A stretch of DNA of 64,000 nt from CALAED01 sp036378315 (GCA_036378315.1 DASUWU010000046.1:3171-67170), one strand, 5' to 3'. Positions 1 to 9,633 are shown, counted from the stretch's first letter. Notes: generated from the letters alone by a model not told the origin. Numbers and translations: made by a program.

Positions 1-1628
1 AGGGCGGCTACGCCCCGCGCAAAGACCAGGGCCAGCGGGCGCGGCTGGTCGAGGCGCACCGGGCGGCCGCCGAGTTCTTCGCCGCGCGGCTGGCCGCGCC
101 CGACGGCGCCATCGGCCGCGAGTTCCTGGCGCAGCGCGGCTTCGAGCCGGCGCACGGCGAGCACTTCGGCGTCGGCTACGCCCCCAGGGAGTGGGAGGCG
201 CTGGTGCGCCACCTGCGCGGCCGCGGGTTCTCCGACAAAGAGCTGATCGTCGGCGGGCTGGCCAAAGAGGGCCGGCGCGGCCCGATGGACCGCTTCCGCG
301 GCCGGCTGATGTGGCCGATCCGCGACCTGACCGGCGACGTGATCGGCTTCGGCGCGCGCAAGCTGTACGACGATGACGACGGGCCCAAATACCTCAACAC
401 ACCCGAGTCGCCGCTGTTCAAGAAGGGTTCGGTGCTGTACGGCGCCGACCTGGCGAAGAAGGAGATCGCGCGGCGCCGCCAGGCCGTCGTCGTCGAGGGC
501 TACACCGACGTGATGGCCTGTCACCTGGCCGGCGTCGAGACCGCGATCGCCACCTGCGGCACCTCCTTCGGCGACGAGCACATCAAGATCCTGCGCCGGC
601 TGCTCATGGACCAGGACGAGTTCCGCGGCGAAGTGATCTTCACGTTCGACGGCGACTCGGCCGGCCAGCGGGCCGCGCTGCGCGCCTTCGCCGACGAGCA
701 GAAGTTCGTCACGCAGACCTTCGTCGCCGTGCAGCCCGACGGGCTCGACCCGTGCGACCTGCGCCTCAAGCACGGCGACGCGGCGGTGCGCGACCTCGTG
801 GCCGCCCGGGTGCCGCTGTTCGAGTTCGCCATCAGGAACGTCATCGCCGGCCACGACCTCGACACGGCCGAGGGGCGGCTGGCCGCGCTGGACGCCGCGG
901 CGCCCGTGGTGGCCCGCATCAAGGACCGCGGGCTGCGGCAGATGTACGCGGTCAGCCTCGACCGCTGGCTCGGCATCATGGACGAAGAGTTCGTGCTGCG
1001 CCGCGTCCGCGCGCACAGCGGCCGTACGAGCGGACCCAACGGGCCCAGCGGGGCGAGGGGCGGGCGGGCCGCGGCGGCAGCCGGGGGAGCGCAGGGCGGT
1101 CCGGCCGGCGAGGCGTACGACCTGAGCAACCCGGCGGTCCAGATCGAGCGCGAGACGCTCAAGCTGGCCGTCCAGCGGCCGGCGGCGCTCGGCCCCGGCT
1201 TCGACGCCCTGCCCGACGAGGTGTTCACGGTGCCGCAGCACCGGGCGGTCCGCGCCGTGATCGTGGCTGCCGGCGGGGTGTCCGGGGTATCGGGCGGCGC
1301 CGGAGCGGCCGGGGTGGTGCGGAACGTGTCCGAGTGGGTGGCCAGGTTGCGCGAGGATGCCCCGAACGACGAGGTCAGGAATCTCGTCACGCGGCTGGCG
1401 GTGGAGCCGCCCCGATCGGAGCAGGATTCGGACGACCGATACGCGGTGAGCCTGCTGGCTAGAATCCAGGAGCTCCAGCTCACGCGAGAGATCGCCGAAT
1501 TGAAATCCAAACTCGGTCGGCTGAATCCGGTCGAACAGCAGGACGACTACTACCGGCTCTTCGGCGACCTGGTGGCGCTTGAGCAGCAGCGACGGGTGTT
1601 GCGGGAGCGCGGGATTGGGACTCTGTAA
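1..1628 (+). CDS. dnaG: DNA primase DnaG, 5'-truncated by window edge
   Basis: Primase that makes RNA primers at the replication fork with DnaB helicase. The reading frame is open from base 3, so the gene begins upstream of the window and the N-terminal zinc-binding domain is missing here only because of the edge. The TOPRIM core is clear: a VVEGYTDVMA segment (bases about 496-525) and a FDGDSAGQRA segment (about 646-675) carry the acidic metal-binding residues. A low-complexity Gly/Ala/Pro linker lies near bases 1020-1110 before the C-terminal helicase-interaction domain, which ends with a TAA stop. The primary-type sigma gene follows after 41 bases on the same strand, a dnaG-rpoD order reminiscent of the macromolecular synthesis operon. 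Identity is secure; only the start is unknown. Confidence 0.95.
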   Translation, partial: GGYAPRKDQGQRARLVEAHRAAAEFFAARLAAPDGAIGREFLAQRGFEPAHGEHFGVGYAPREWEALVRHLRGRGFSDKELIVGGLAKEGRRGPMDRFRGRLMWPIRDLTGDVIGFGARKLYDDDDGPKYLNTPESPLFKKGSVLYGADLAKKEIARRRQAVVVEGYTDVMACHLAGVETAIATCGTSFGDEHIKILRRLLMDQDEFRGEVIFTFDGDSAGQRAALRAFADEQKFVTQTFVAVQPDGLDPCDLRLKHGDAAVRDLVAARVPLFEFAIRNVIAGHDLDTAEGRLAALDAAAPVVARIKDRGLRQMYAVSLDRWLGIMDEEFVLRRVRAHSGRTSGPNGPSGARGGRAAAAAGGAQGGPAGEAYDLSNPAVQIERETLKLAVQRPAALGPGFDALPDEVFTVPQHRAVRAVIVAAGGVSGVSGGAGAAGVVRNVSEWVARLREDAPNDEVRNLVTRLAVEPPRSEQDSDDRYAVSLLARIQELQLTREIAELKSKLGRLNPVEQQDDYYRLFGDLVALEQQRRVLRERGIGTL

Positions 1629-1669
1629 CCCCAGAGCCGCAAAAATGGGTCCTCCGATCTTGGTACCTA

Positions 1670-2845
<1,176 letters not shown>

Positions 2846-2883
2846 CCGGCCCGTCTCGGGGTCGGCCGCCATGAGGCCAGTCG

Positions 2884-2925
2884 ACACCGGCGCACCGCAC
2901 CGGTGACGGTGCGGTGCGCCGGTGT
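2884..2925 (+). terminator. Hairpin terminator after the sigma gene
   Basis: A perfect 17-bp inverted repeat (arms 2884-2900 and 2909-2925) with an 8-base loop starts 38 bases after the sigma stop codon. It has no long T-run, which is usual for GC-rich actinobacterial terminators. It separates the sigma gene from the iron-regulated operon. Confidence 0.8.
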
Positions 2926-2991
2926 TCGTTCGCGCCGGTGTAGGCATCTGGTTCGGTGATCTTCGGGGGTTGTTCCAGCGGTCAAGTGAGG

Positions 2992-3025
2992 TTAGGTTAA
3001 GCTAAGTTAGGTAAACCTAACTAGC
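2992..3025 (+). promoter_or_regulatory. Two overlapping DtxR/IdeR-type iron boxes
   Basis: Bases 2992-3010 and 3007-3025 each resemble the 19-bp DtxR/IdeR consensus (TTAGGTTAGSCTAACCTAA), by eye about 15 and 14 of 19 matches. The second centre is a perfect palindrome with 8-bp arms, AGTTAGGT (3005-3012) and ACCTAACT (3015-3022). The pair lies 34 bases before the efeO start, where bound repressor would block transcription when iron is plentiful. No regulator gene for it is in the window. Confidence 0.75.
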
Positions 3026-3058
3026 CTCTGTCCACCCGTCCGGCCGACTGGAGAACCC

Positions 3059-4198
3059 ATGCGCCGTGCCCATCCGATCGCGCTCGCCGGGGCGACCGCC
3101 GTGCTGATCTCGACCCTCACCGCCTGCGGCGACGACGCGGCCAAGGGCACGGGCGGCGCGAGCACGATCGCGGTCACCGCGACGGACAGCTCCTGCGCGA
3201 TCGCCAAGAAGAGCGTGGCCGCCGGAGCCGCGACGTTCAAGGTGACCAACAACGGGAGCCGCCCGACCGAGCTCGAGATCCTCAAGGCGGACGGCAAGGT
3301 CGTCTCCGAGCGGGAGAACATCGGGCCGGGAACCGCCGCCGAGCTGACCGTGCAGCTGGCCGCCGGGACGTACAAGGTGTTGTGCAGTCCGGGGATGACG
3401 GGCAAGGGCCCCAGCCAGGTCATCGTCGTCTCGGGGAGCAGCGGCGGCGGGCGCGCCGACCTGTCTCTGGAGCAGGCCGTCGCCGGCTATCGCGGCTACG
3501 TCAAGGACCAGGTCGACGACACCCTCGCCAAGACCAGGACGTTCGCCGCCGCCGTGAAGGCGGGCGACGTCGCGCGGGCCAAGAAGCTGTACGCGCCGTC
3601 GCGGGTCGGCTGGGAGCGCATCGAGCCGGTCGCCGAGTCGTTCGGCGACATCGATCCCAAGGTCGACCTGCGCGAGGCCGACCTCGAGCAGGGCCAGACG
3701 TGGACCGGCTGGCACCGCCTGGAGAAGGCGCTGTGGAAGGCGGGGTCGGTCAAGGGCCAGCAGCAGTACGCCGGCCGGCTCGTCGCCGATCTCGAGGCGC
3801 TCCAGCAGCGGGTGGGCGGCGCGGAGATCACCCCCACGTCCATGAGCAACGGCGCCAAGGAGCTCCTCGACGAGGTGGCGACCGGAAAGATCACCGGTGA
3901 GGAGGAGGCGTACTCCCACACCGACCTCGTCGACTTCGCTGCCAACGTCGACGGCGCCGAGAAGGTCTACCGGCTCCTCGAGCCGGTCGTCCGGCAGCGG
4001 GACGCCGCGCTCGCCGGCACCATCGACGACGAGTTCGCCAAGGTCAAGCGCCTGCTCGCCACGTACAAGGACGGCGCGGGCGACGGCGGCTACGTCTCCT
4101 ACGACACCGTCGGCGAGGCCAAGCGCAAGGAGCTGTCGGACGCGGTCAACGCGCTCGGCGAGCCGCTGTCCCGGCTGGCGGGCGTGGTGGCCAGGTGA
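3059..4198 (+). CDS. efeO: EfeO-type iron-uptake lipoprotein (cupredoxin plus imelysin M75 domains)
   Basis: Extracytoplasmic component of the EfeUOB ferrous/ferric iron uptake system, 379 aa. A lipoprotein signal ends in a lipobox LTAC at residues 19-22. A cupredoxin-like domain follows (about residues 35-125, with Cys-containing DSSC and YKVLCSPGM segments), then an imelysin/M75 domain (about 140-375) with the metal-site HxxE motif as H219-R-L-E222. The ATG start sits 34 bases after two iron boxes, so the gene is likely repressed by an IdeR/DtxR protein when iron is sufficient. The stop overlaps the start of efeB as GTGA, indicating translational coupling. Odd point: the permease gene efeU normally in this operon is not upstream or downstream here, so iron import across the membrane must use an unlinked permease. 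Confidence 0.9.
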   Translation: MRRAHPIALAGATAVLISTLTACGDDAAKGTGGASTIAVTATDSSCAIAKKSVAAGAATFKVTNNGSRPTELEILKADGKVVSERENIGPGTAAELTVQLAAGTYKVLCSPGMTGKGPSQVIVVSGSSGGGRADLSLEQAVAGYRGYVKDQVDDTLAKTRTFAAAVKAGDVARAKKLYAPSRVGWERIEPVAESFGDIDPKVDLREADLEQGQTWTGWHRLEKALWKAGSVKGQQQYAGRLVADLEALQQRVGGAEITPTSMSNGAKELLDEVATGKITGEEEAYSHTDLVDFAANVDGAEKVYRLLEPVVRQRDAALAGTIDDEFAKVKRLLATYKDGAGDGGYVSYDTVGEAKRKELSDAVNALGEPLSRLAGVVAR

Positions 4199-5553
4199 CC
4201 TCCGAGCACGGCGAACCGGACGCGAGCGGGGAACCAGACGTTGCCGGCGGGGCCGACTCGAGCGGCGGGGCCGCCGCGAGCGCCGGGCCGGCCGCGGCCG
4301 GCGGGCACCGGGGGCGCGGTGCCGGAGTCAGCAGGCGGCGGCTCCTCGGCTTTTCCGGGCTCGGCGTCGTCGCGGGCGCCGCGGCCGGTGCCGGGCTGAC
4401 CCACCTGGCCGACGCGGCGGACCGTTCCCGGCTCGACCACGACTCCTCCGTCCCGTTCCATGGACCCCACCAGGCGGGCATCGCGACGCCCGTGCAGGAC
4501 CGGTTGCATTTCGCCGCGTTCGACGTCGTGACCGGCGACCGGGCCAGGTTGGTCCAGATGCTGAAGGACTGGACGGCGGCCGCCGCCGCGATGGCGGCGG
4601 GCCGTCCGGTCGGCGCGGGCGCGGTCGGCGGTTTCCCGGAGTCGCCCCCCGACGACACCGGCGAGGCGCTCGGCCTGCCGCCGGCCCGGCTGACCCTGAC
4701 CGTCGGATTCGGGCCGACGCTGTTCGAACGGGACGGCAAGGACCGGTTCGGCATCAGGGCCAAGCGCCCTGCCGCCCTGGTCGACCTGCCGCACTTCCCC
4801 GGCGACAACCTCGACGCGCGGCGCAGCGGCGGCGACATCGCCGTCCAGGCGTGCTCCGACGACCCGCAGGTCGCGGTGCACGCCATCCGCAACCTGGCCC
4901 GCATCGGGTTCGGCGTCGTCGCGGTCCGCTGGTCGCAGCTGGGCTTCGGGAAGACCTCGTCGACGACCCCCGACCAGCAGACCCCGCGCAACCTGATGGG
5001 GTTCAAGGACGGCACCAACAACATCCCGGGAACCGACGAGCAACTCCTCTCCCGGCACGTCTGGGCCGCCGCCGCGGACGACCCGGGGCGCGCCGGCTGG
5101 ATGGCGGGCGGCTCGTACCTCGTGACCCGCCGCATCAGGATGCACATCGAGACCTGGGACCGTACGTCCCTGCGCGAGCAACAGGACGTCATCGGCCGGG
5201 ACAAGAAGGAGGGCGCCCCGGCCGGGCGGGCGAAGGAGCACGATCCGGTGGTGCTGGCCAAGATGCCGCCCACCGCACACGTGCGGCTGGCCAACCCGGG
5301 CAGCAACGGCGGCGTCCGCATCCTGCGCCGCGGCTATTCGTTCACCGACGGCACCGACGGGCTCGGTCGGCTGGAGGCCGGCTTGTTCTTCATCGCCTAC
5401 CAGCGCGACCCGCGCAGGGGCTTCATCCCGCTGCAACGCAACCTCGCCACCGACGCCCTCAACGAATACATCGAGCATGTCGGCTCCGCCGTCTTCGCCG
5501 TCCCGCCCGGGGTCCGGCGCGGCGGCTACGTGGGCGACACGCTGTTCACCTGA
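4195..5553 (+). CDS. efeB: EfeB-type Tat-exported DyP heme peroxidase
   Basis: Deferrochelatase/DyP-type peroxidase partner of EfeO, 452 aa from a GTG start that overlaps the efeO stop. A low-complexity Gly/Ala/Ser stretch opens the protein, then a twin-arginine signal (S46-R47-R48-R49-L-L-G, followed by a hydrophobic Ala/Gly-rich segment) indicates Tat export with bound heme. The DyP signature GxxDG is present as G269-F-K-D272-G273, where the aspartate acts as the distal acid. Near the C-terminus a GYSFTDGTDG segment and an aromatic-rich core fit the family. The likely role is oxidising Fe(II) or releasing iron from heme at the cell surface for EfeO. Expression should follow the iron boxes upstream of efeO. 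Confidence 0.9.
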   Translation: MTSEHGEPDASGEPDVAGGADSSGGAAASAGPAAAGGHRGRGAGVSRRRLLGFSGLGVVAGAAAGAGLTHLADAADRSRLDHDSSVPFHGPHQAGIATPVQDRLHFAAFDVVTGDRARLVQMLKDWTAAAAAMAAGRPVGAGAVGGFPESPPDDTGEALGLPPARLTLTVGFGPTLFERDGKDRFGIRAKRPAALVDLPHFPGDNLDARRSGGDIAVQACSDDPQVAVHAIRNLARIGFGVVAVRWSQLGFGKTSSTTPDQQTPRNLMGFKDGTNNIPGTDEQLLSRHVWAAAADDPGRAGWMAGGSYLVTRRIRMHIETWDRTSLREQQDVIGRDKKEGAPAGRAKEHDPVVLAKMPPTAHVRLANPGSNGGVRILRRGYSFTDGTDGLGRLEAGLFFIAYQRDPRRGFIPLQRNLATDALNEYIEHVGSAVFAVPPGVRRGGYVGDTLFT

Positions 5554-5652
5554 ACGGTCCACCTGCCGGCGGGAACGCGGCCTGTCAGGGGGCGTAGTCG
5601 ACTACGGGTAAAGAACCCTGTCGACAGAACGGCGGCGAGGCGTCACTGTGGG

Positions 5653-6987
5653 GTGGTGGGGACCCGTCTGACGGGAGACGAAACCGTCCTCTGGCAGGCC
5701 GCGGCACACGTTCTGGACGCGAACTGGACCGGCGCGGCCACCGTGCCGTCCCCGGTGCTCTACCCGCATCAGTGGAGCTGGGACTCCGCGTTCATCAGCA
5801 TCGGGCTGGCACGGCACCGCCCCGAGCGGGCCGAGCGGGAGCTGCTGTCGCTGTTCAGCGGCCAGTGGGCGAACGGCCTGGTGCCGCACATCGTCTTCAA
5901 CGACTCGGTGACGCGCCGCGCGTACTTCCCGGGCCCCGAGCTGTGGCGCAGCTCGAAGCACCAGGACGGGCCGCGCCCGCTGGAGACCTCGGCGCTGATC
6001 CATCCGCCGTTGCACGCGCTGGCGGTGCTGCGGCTGCACGCCGCCGCCCGCGCGGCGGGCGACGCCGCGGGGGAGCGCAGCAGGGCGTTCCTCCGCCGCA
6101 TCTACCCCTGCCTGGTCGCCCAGCATCGCCACCTCGCCCGTACCAGGGACATCGGCGGCGCCGGCCTGGTGTCGATCTGCCACCCGTGGGAGTCGGGCCT
6201 CGACAACAGCCCGGCGTGGGACCGCGCGCTGGCCGACCTGCAACTGCCCCCGGCCGAGTACGCCCCAGGCGCGGTGCGGCAGGGCTCGGCCGCGGGCGCC
6301 GACCACGACCGTTACGTCTGGCTGGTGACGACCTACCGGGACGCCGGGTACCGCGACGAGCACCTCCGCGACGTCCACCCGTTCGTCGTGGAAGACCCGC
6401 TGGTCAACGCCACGTACCTCGCATCGACGCATGCCCTCGCCGAACTGGCGACGATCGTCGGCGCCGACCCGGTGCCGCACCGCGAGCGCGCGCAGCGCGT
6501 CCACGAGGCGCTGTTGACCCGGCTCTGGGACGAAGGCAGCGCCTGCTTCCGCGCCCGCGACGTGCGCGCCGACCGGCTCATCCCGGTCGCCACGGTCGCC
6601 GCCTTCGCCCCGCTGCTCGACCCCGACCTGCCCGAGTACGCGCTGCGCGGCCTGGTCGACCTGCTGCTGTCGGCGCGCTTCGCGGGAGCCGCCGGCTATC
6701 CGATGCCCACCTGCGACATCCAGTCCGCCGCCTTCGACCGGAGCGCATTTTGGCGCGGCTCGACGTGGGTCAGCACGAACTGGCTGTTGTGGTACGGCGC
6801 GATGCGCCACAACCTGACCGTCCTCGTCGACCTGCTGTACGGGTCGACGCTCCGACTGGTCCGGCAGTCGGGCTTCAGGGAGTACTTCGACCCGTTCGAC
6901 GGCACGGGGCGCGGCAGCCACGACTACAGTTGGTCGGCCGCTCTCGTGCTGGACCTCCTCGCCACCCGCCCCACCTCGCTACCGTGA
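5653..6987 (+). CDS. GH63-like glycoside hydrolase, likely glucosylglycerate hydrolase
   Basis: A 444-aa (alpha/alpha)6-barrel glycosidase without signal peptide, so cytoplasmic. The segments YPHQWSWDSAFISIGL near residues 36-51, FSGQWANGLVPHIVF near 75-89 and CHPWESGLDNSPAWD near 176-190 match the pattern I know from mycobacterial glucosylglycerate hydrolase, an enzyme that releases glucose from the compatible solute glucosylglycerate. A catalytic Asp in SWDSAF and a late DYSW segment fit GH63-type enzymes. The start is a GTG pair at 5653/5656; no strong ribosome-binding site is visible. The next gene starts 4 bases after the stop and is probably co-transcribed. Substrate is inferred; a mannosylglycerate or other alpha-glucoside hydrolase is the alternative. 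Confidence 0.75.
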   Translation: MVGTRLTGDETVLWQAAAHVLDANWTGAATVPSPVLYPHQWSWDSAFISIGLARHRPERAERELLSLFSGQWANGLVPHIVFNDSVTRRAYFPGPELWRSSKHQDGPRPLETSALIHPPLHALAVLRLHAAARAAGDAAGERSRAFLRRIYPCLVAQHRHLARTRDIGGAGLVSICHPWESGLDNSPAWDRALADLQLPPAEYAPGAVRQGSAAGADHDRYVWLVTTYRDAGYRDEHLRDVHPFVVEDPLVNATYLASTHALAELATIVGADPVPHRERAQRVHEALLTRLWDEGSACFRARDVRADRLIPVATVAAFAPLLDPDLPEYALRGLVDLLLSARFAGAAGYPMPTCDIQSAAFDRSAFWRGSTWVSTNWLLWYGAMRHNLTVLVDLLYGSTLRLVRQSGFREYFDPFDGTGRGSHDYSWSAALVLDLLATRPTSLP

Positions 6988-6991
6988 ACCC

Positions 6992-7486
6992 ATGCGCTTT
7001 CGAGTCCACTCCCTGCCCAAGGCCGTGCGGGACGGGCTCGCGCTGGACCGTGGCGAACACGTCCTGGCCCATGCGGTGACCAGGGAGGGCGGGTACGTGG
7101 TGGCCACCGACCGCGCCCTGCACCTGCCCGCCTCCCCGGACGCCTCCCTCCGCCTTCCCTGGGAACGCGTCGAACAGGCCGCCTGGCAGAACGGGTGGCT
7201 GCACGTCCGCGAGAACGCCGGCGCCGCCGTCCACCATCTACGGCTCGCCGATCCAGGATCCATACCGGAAACCGTCCAGGAACGCGTGACCGCCACGATC
7301 GTCGTCAACCAGCCGGCAACGCTCCCCGGCGGCGGGCGCGTCCGCATCGTCGGTCGCCGCCCGGCGGGCGGCGACGCCGTTCGCTGGACCTTCGTCTTCG
7401 ACGCCGGCCTCGACCCGGACGATCCGGAGCTGCGCGCCCAGGCCGGCGAGCTCCTCGCCGCCCTCCGCCGCCAAACCGGCCTCTAG
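6992..7486 (+). CDS. Conserved actinobacterial protein of unknown function
   Basis: A 164-aa soluble protein with no signal peptide or membrane segment. The first half looks like a small beta-rich domain (alternating strands such as GYVVATDRALHLP and GWLHVRENAGA, reminiscent of a PH-like fold), and the second half has RVRIVGRRP and a helical end (ELRAQAGELLAALRRQ). I recognise the general pattern as an actinobacterial conserved hypothetical but no function. It begins 4 bases after the glycoside hydrolase stop and ends just before a two-armed inverted repeat, so it is the last gene of that transcript. Confidence 0.7.
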   Translation: MRFRVHSLPKAVRDGLALDRGEHVLAHAVTREGGYVVATDRALHLPASPDASLRLPWERVEQAAWQNGWLHVRENAGAAVHHLRLADPGSIPETVQERVTATIVVNQPATLPGGGRVRIVGRRPAGGDAVRWTFVFDAGLDPDDPELRAQAGELLAALRRQTGL

Positions 7487-7492
7487 CACAAA

Positions 7493-7550
7493 CCTGCCGT
7501 GATCAAGCAATGGCTCCCCGGGCGGAGAACCACCGCGTGATCACGGCAGG
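7493..7550. terminator. Inverted repeat between convergent genes (bidirectional terminator candidate)
   Basis: Perfect 13-bp arms (7493-7505 and 7538-7550) enclose 32 bases that contain a smaller GC-rich hairpin. It lies between a plus-strand gene ending at 7486 and a minus-strand gene ending at 7589, as expected for a shared terminator. Confidence 0.6.
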
Positions 7551-7588
7551 GGTCGATCAGGCCGGACCGGCGGGCGGCCCGGCGGTGG

Positions 7589-7879
7589 TCAGTTGGGCGA
7601 GGGCGTCGACTCGTTGGCGGAACGCCGCGAGCCGTCATCGTCGCCCGACCGGCGCAGCCCGGGGATCTTGTCCCCGACCGTCTCGTTGACCTTGCTGCGG
7701 GCGTTTCCGGCAAGCTCACCCGCCTGCGCGCGGATCAGCCCGGCGGTCTCCTGCACCGTCGGGTTCTCCGAGATCCAGCGGGATGCGCGTTTGATCTGCT
7801 CGTAACGCTCCCGCCCGGCCTTCGTGCCCAGGACGTAGCCCAGGGCAGCTCCTGCGATGAACGTGGCGCGATACTTCAA
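7589..7879 (-). CDS. YtxH-like small membrane-anchored protein
   Basis: A 96-aa protein that opens with a short membrane segment containing ATFIAGAALGYVLGTKAGRERYEQI, here read as residues about 5-30, the hallmark glycine-rich helix and KAGRERY tail of YtxH-domain proteins. The rest is a charged amphipathic helix (RAQAGELAGNARSKVNETVG) and a polar tail. Such proteins are membrane-linked and stress-associated in other bacteria; their molecular job is unclear. It is transcribed alone toward the convergent hydrolase transcript. The region 7880-8021 upstream holds its presumed promoter; no clear -10/-35 pair stands out. Confidence 0.75.
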   Translation of the reverse strand: MKYRATFIAGAALGYVLGTKAGRERYEQIKRASRWISENPTVQETAGLIRAQAGELAGNARSKVNETVGDKIPGLRRSGDDDGSRRSANESTPSPN

Positions 7880-8021
7880 TGTGCACCCCCTGTGTGGTTG
7901 GGGCTAGCTATACCCAACCAGGGCATACCCAGTCACGGTGCGCCTGGTCGGCGCGGACCATCCCCATCATGCGCTAACCTAGAGCCCGCCGGTGCGAGGG
8001 TGGTGCCCTCCTGCACCGCGA

Positions 8022-8094
8022 TCCCGCGTAGCTCAATCGGCAGAGCGTCCGGCTGTTAACCGGCAGGTTACTGGTTCGAGTCCAGTCGCGGGAG
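8022..8094 (+). tRNA. tRNA-Asn (anticodon GTT)
   Basis: A 73-nt cloverleaf: acceptor arms 8022-8028 (TCCCGCG) and 8087-8093 (CGCGGGA), D-arm GCTC/GAGC, anticodon GTT at 8055-8057, and T-arm with GTTCGAGT. The discriminator is G and CCA is not encoded. The lowest pair of the anticodon stem (position 27:43) is a T-C mismatch where related actinobacteria have a pair; the other four pairs are intact. Confidence 0.95.
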
Positions 8095-8150
8095 CCTTAG
8101 ACGCGCTGCCGGAACTTGTGCCCGAACGGATGCCGGCTACGCCCGGCCGG

Positions 8151-8888
8151 TCAGACGTCGATGCCGCCTCCGACGACGATGTTCTGCCCGGTGATATAGC
8201 TGGCACCGTCGGAGGCGAGGAAGGCGACGAGTTCGGCAACCTCGCGTGCGGTGCCGAATCTGCCAAAGGGAACCCTGGCGGACACCGACTCCATCGTCTT
8301 CGCGAGCGTCTCGGGGGAAGCTCCGGACTTCGACCAGATCGGCGTCTCGATGGCTCCGGGGCTCACGGCGTTGACCCGGATCCGGCGTGGTGCCAGTTCG
8401 GCGGCCAGCGAAGGCACCATCGCCAGGAGAGCTCCCCGGCTCCCTGCGGTGACGCTGCCGCCGGGCATGCCGCGGGTCACGCCGACCCCCACGGTGAAGA
8501 CGATCGACGCGCCGTCGGCCAGCAGGGGAAGAGTCTTCTGCAAAGTGAAGAACTGCCCCTTCGTGTTGATGGCGAACAACTCGTCGTAGGCCGACTCGTC
8601 GACTGCCGGCACGGGCGCGCGACGGCTGATCCCGGCATTGAGGAACAGGGTGGTGAGCTGACCGAACCGGGTCCTTGCCTCCTCGGCGACACGGTCGCTG
8701 TCGGTCAGGAAGCGTGAGTCGGCGCGCAGGATGACGACGCTATCCGGAAGCTCATCGCGGGCGACGGCGAGCGTGTCCGGATTCCGGCCGGTGACCATCA
8801 CCTGGAACCCGTGCTCGTGCAGGAGCCGGGCCGTGGCGAGGCCGATACCGCTCGTTCCGCCGGTGATGAGGGCTGCGGGTGCAGGCAT
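8151..8888 (-). CDS. SDR-fold oxidoreductase-like protein lacking the usual catalytic residues
   Basis: A Rossmann-fold protein of 245 aa with the cofactor motif TGGTSGIG near residues 8-15 and the NAG motif (LFLNAG) near residue 85, typical of short-chain dehydrogenases. The catalytic Ser-Tyr-Lys positions look replaced: the IVFTVGVGV segment has no serine where IxxSS is expected, and the YxxxK site reads T-A-G-S-R. It may therefore bind a nucleotide without classical SDR chemistry, or use a variant mechanism. The ATG at 8888 was chosen over an upstream in-frame ATG because an AAGGAG sequence lies just before it. It is divergent from a TetR regulator across a palindrome and is the probable regulated target. 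Confidence 0.85.
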   Translation of the reverse strand: MPAPAALITGGTSGIGLATARLLHEHGFQVMVTGRNPDTLAVARDELPDSVVILRADSRFLTDSDRVAEEARTRFGQLTTLFLNAGISRRAPVPAVDESAYDELFAINTKGQFFTLQKTLPLLADGASIVFTVGVGVTRGMPGGSVTAGSRGALLAMVPSLAAELAPRRIRVNAVSPGAIETPIWSKSGASPETLAKTMESVSARVPFGRFGTAREVAELVAFLASDGASYITGQNIVVGGGIDV

Positions 8889-8962
8889 GGGGAAGCTCCT
8901 TCGCGAGGCGCGTCGCCGCCGTGGATCGAGGTGCCGCGCGTGCCGTATGAGACCGGCATCAG

Positions 8963-8986
8963 TCAATCGGAGGGTCCTCCGATTGA
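8963..8986. promoter_or_regulatory. Palindromic operator candidate for the TetR regulator
   Basis: Perfect 11-bp arms (TCAATCGGAGG at 8963-8973, CCTCCGATTGA at 8976-8986) separated by 2 bases, located between the divergent SDR gene (start 8888) and TetR gene (start 9025). This position and symmetry are typical of an autoregulatory TetR operator controlling both genes. Confidence 0.75.
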
Positions 8987-9024
8987 ACGCCACTGTAGCG
9001 ATGCGGTTCTAGAGTGTGCAAACG

Positions 9025-9633
9025 ATGACTTCCACTGGCGGAGATCGGCCCCGTGCCCGGATCGCCGAGGCTCGTCGGAACCGGCAGAGCCTGATTGCCG
9101 CTGCTACGCGGGCGTTCGCGTCCGGGGGCGAACACGTCTCTCTGGAGGCGATCGCGAAGGACGCGGGAGTGGGCGTCGGTACCCTCTACCGGCACTTCCC
9201 GAAACGCGAGCTGCTGGTCGAGGCCGTCTACGCGGACCAGGTGGAGCGGCTTGGCGCGAGCGCGCGCGAACTGCTCGCGCAGCACCCTCCGGCGGAGGCT
9301 TTCGGGTTGTGGATGGTGGTGTTCACCGACTGGGCGGCCACCAAGCACGGGATGGTCGACGCGCTCCGCGCGCTGATTTCGTCCGGGCGGGTCGAGCCAG
9401 GCCGGATGCGGCAGCAACTGATCGAGATCGTGTCGCTGTTCCTTCACGCCGGGGTTGCTGCGGGAGACCTTCGCTCCGACGTCGCCGCGCCCGATGTGGC
9501 CGCGATACTCACCGGCGTCCTGGGCGTCGCCGGCGCGCCCGACCAGCGAGCTGAGGCGGTGCGCATGCTCAACATCGTCCTTGACGGCCTCCGACCGGGG
9601 GGTCCCGCGCATCCAGGTGACCAAGCACGCTGA
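9025..9633 (+). CDS. TetR/AcrR-family transcriptional regulator
   Basis: A 202-aa one-component repressor. The N-terminal helix-turn-helix is clear (IAKDAGVGVGTLYRHFPKRELLVEAVY, in pieces around residues 43-70), followed by an all-helical ligand and dimerisation domain ending in an Arg/Pro-rich tail. The ATG at 9025 fits family length; a GTG at 9016 is also in frame. It is divergently arranged with the SDR-like gene and an 11-bp-arm palindrome lies between them, so it probably represses its own gene and the SDR gene until a small lipophilic ligand binds. The ligand is unknown. Confidence 0.9.
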   Translation: MTSTGGDRPRARIAEARRNRQSLIAAATRAFASGGEHVSLEAIAKDAGVGVGTLYRHFPKRELLVEAVYADQVERLGASARELLAQHPPAEAFGLWMVVFTDWAATKHGMVDALRALISSGRVEPGRMRQQLIEIVSLFLHAGVAAGDLRSDVAAPDVAAILTGVLGVAGAPDQRAEAVRMLNIVLDGLRPGGPAHPGDQAR

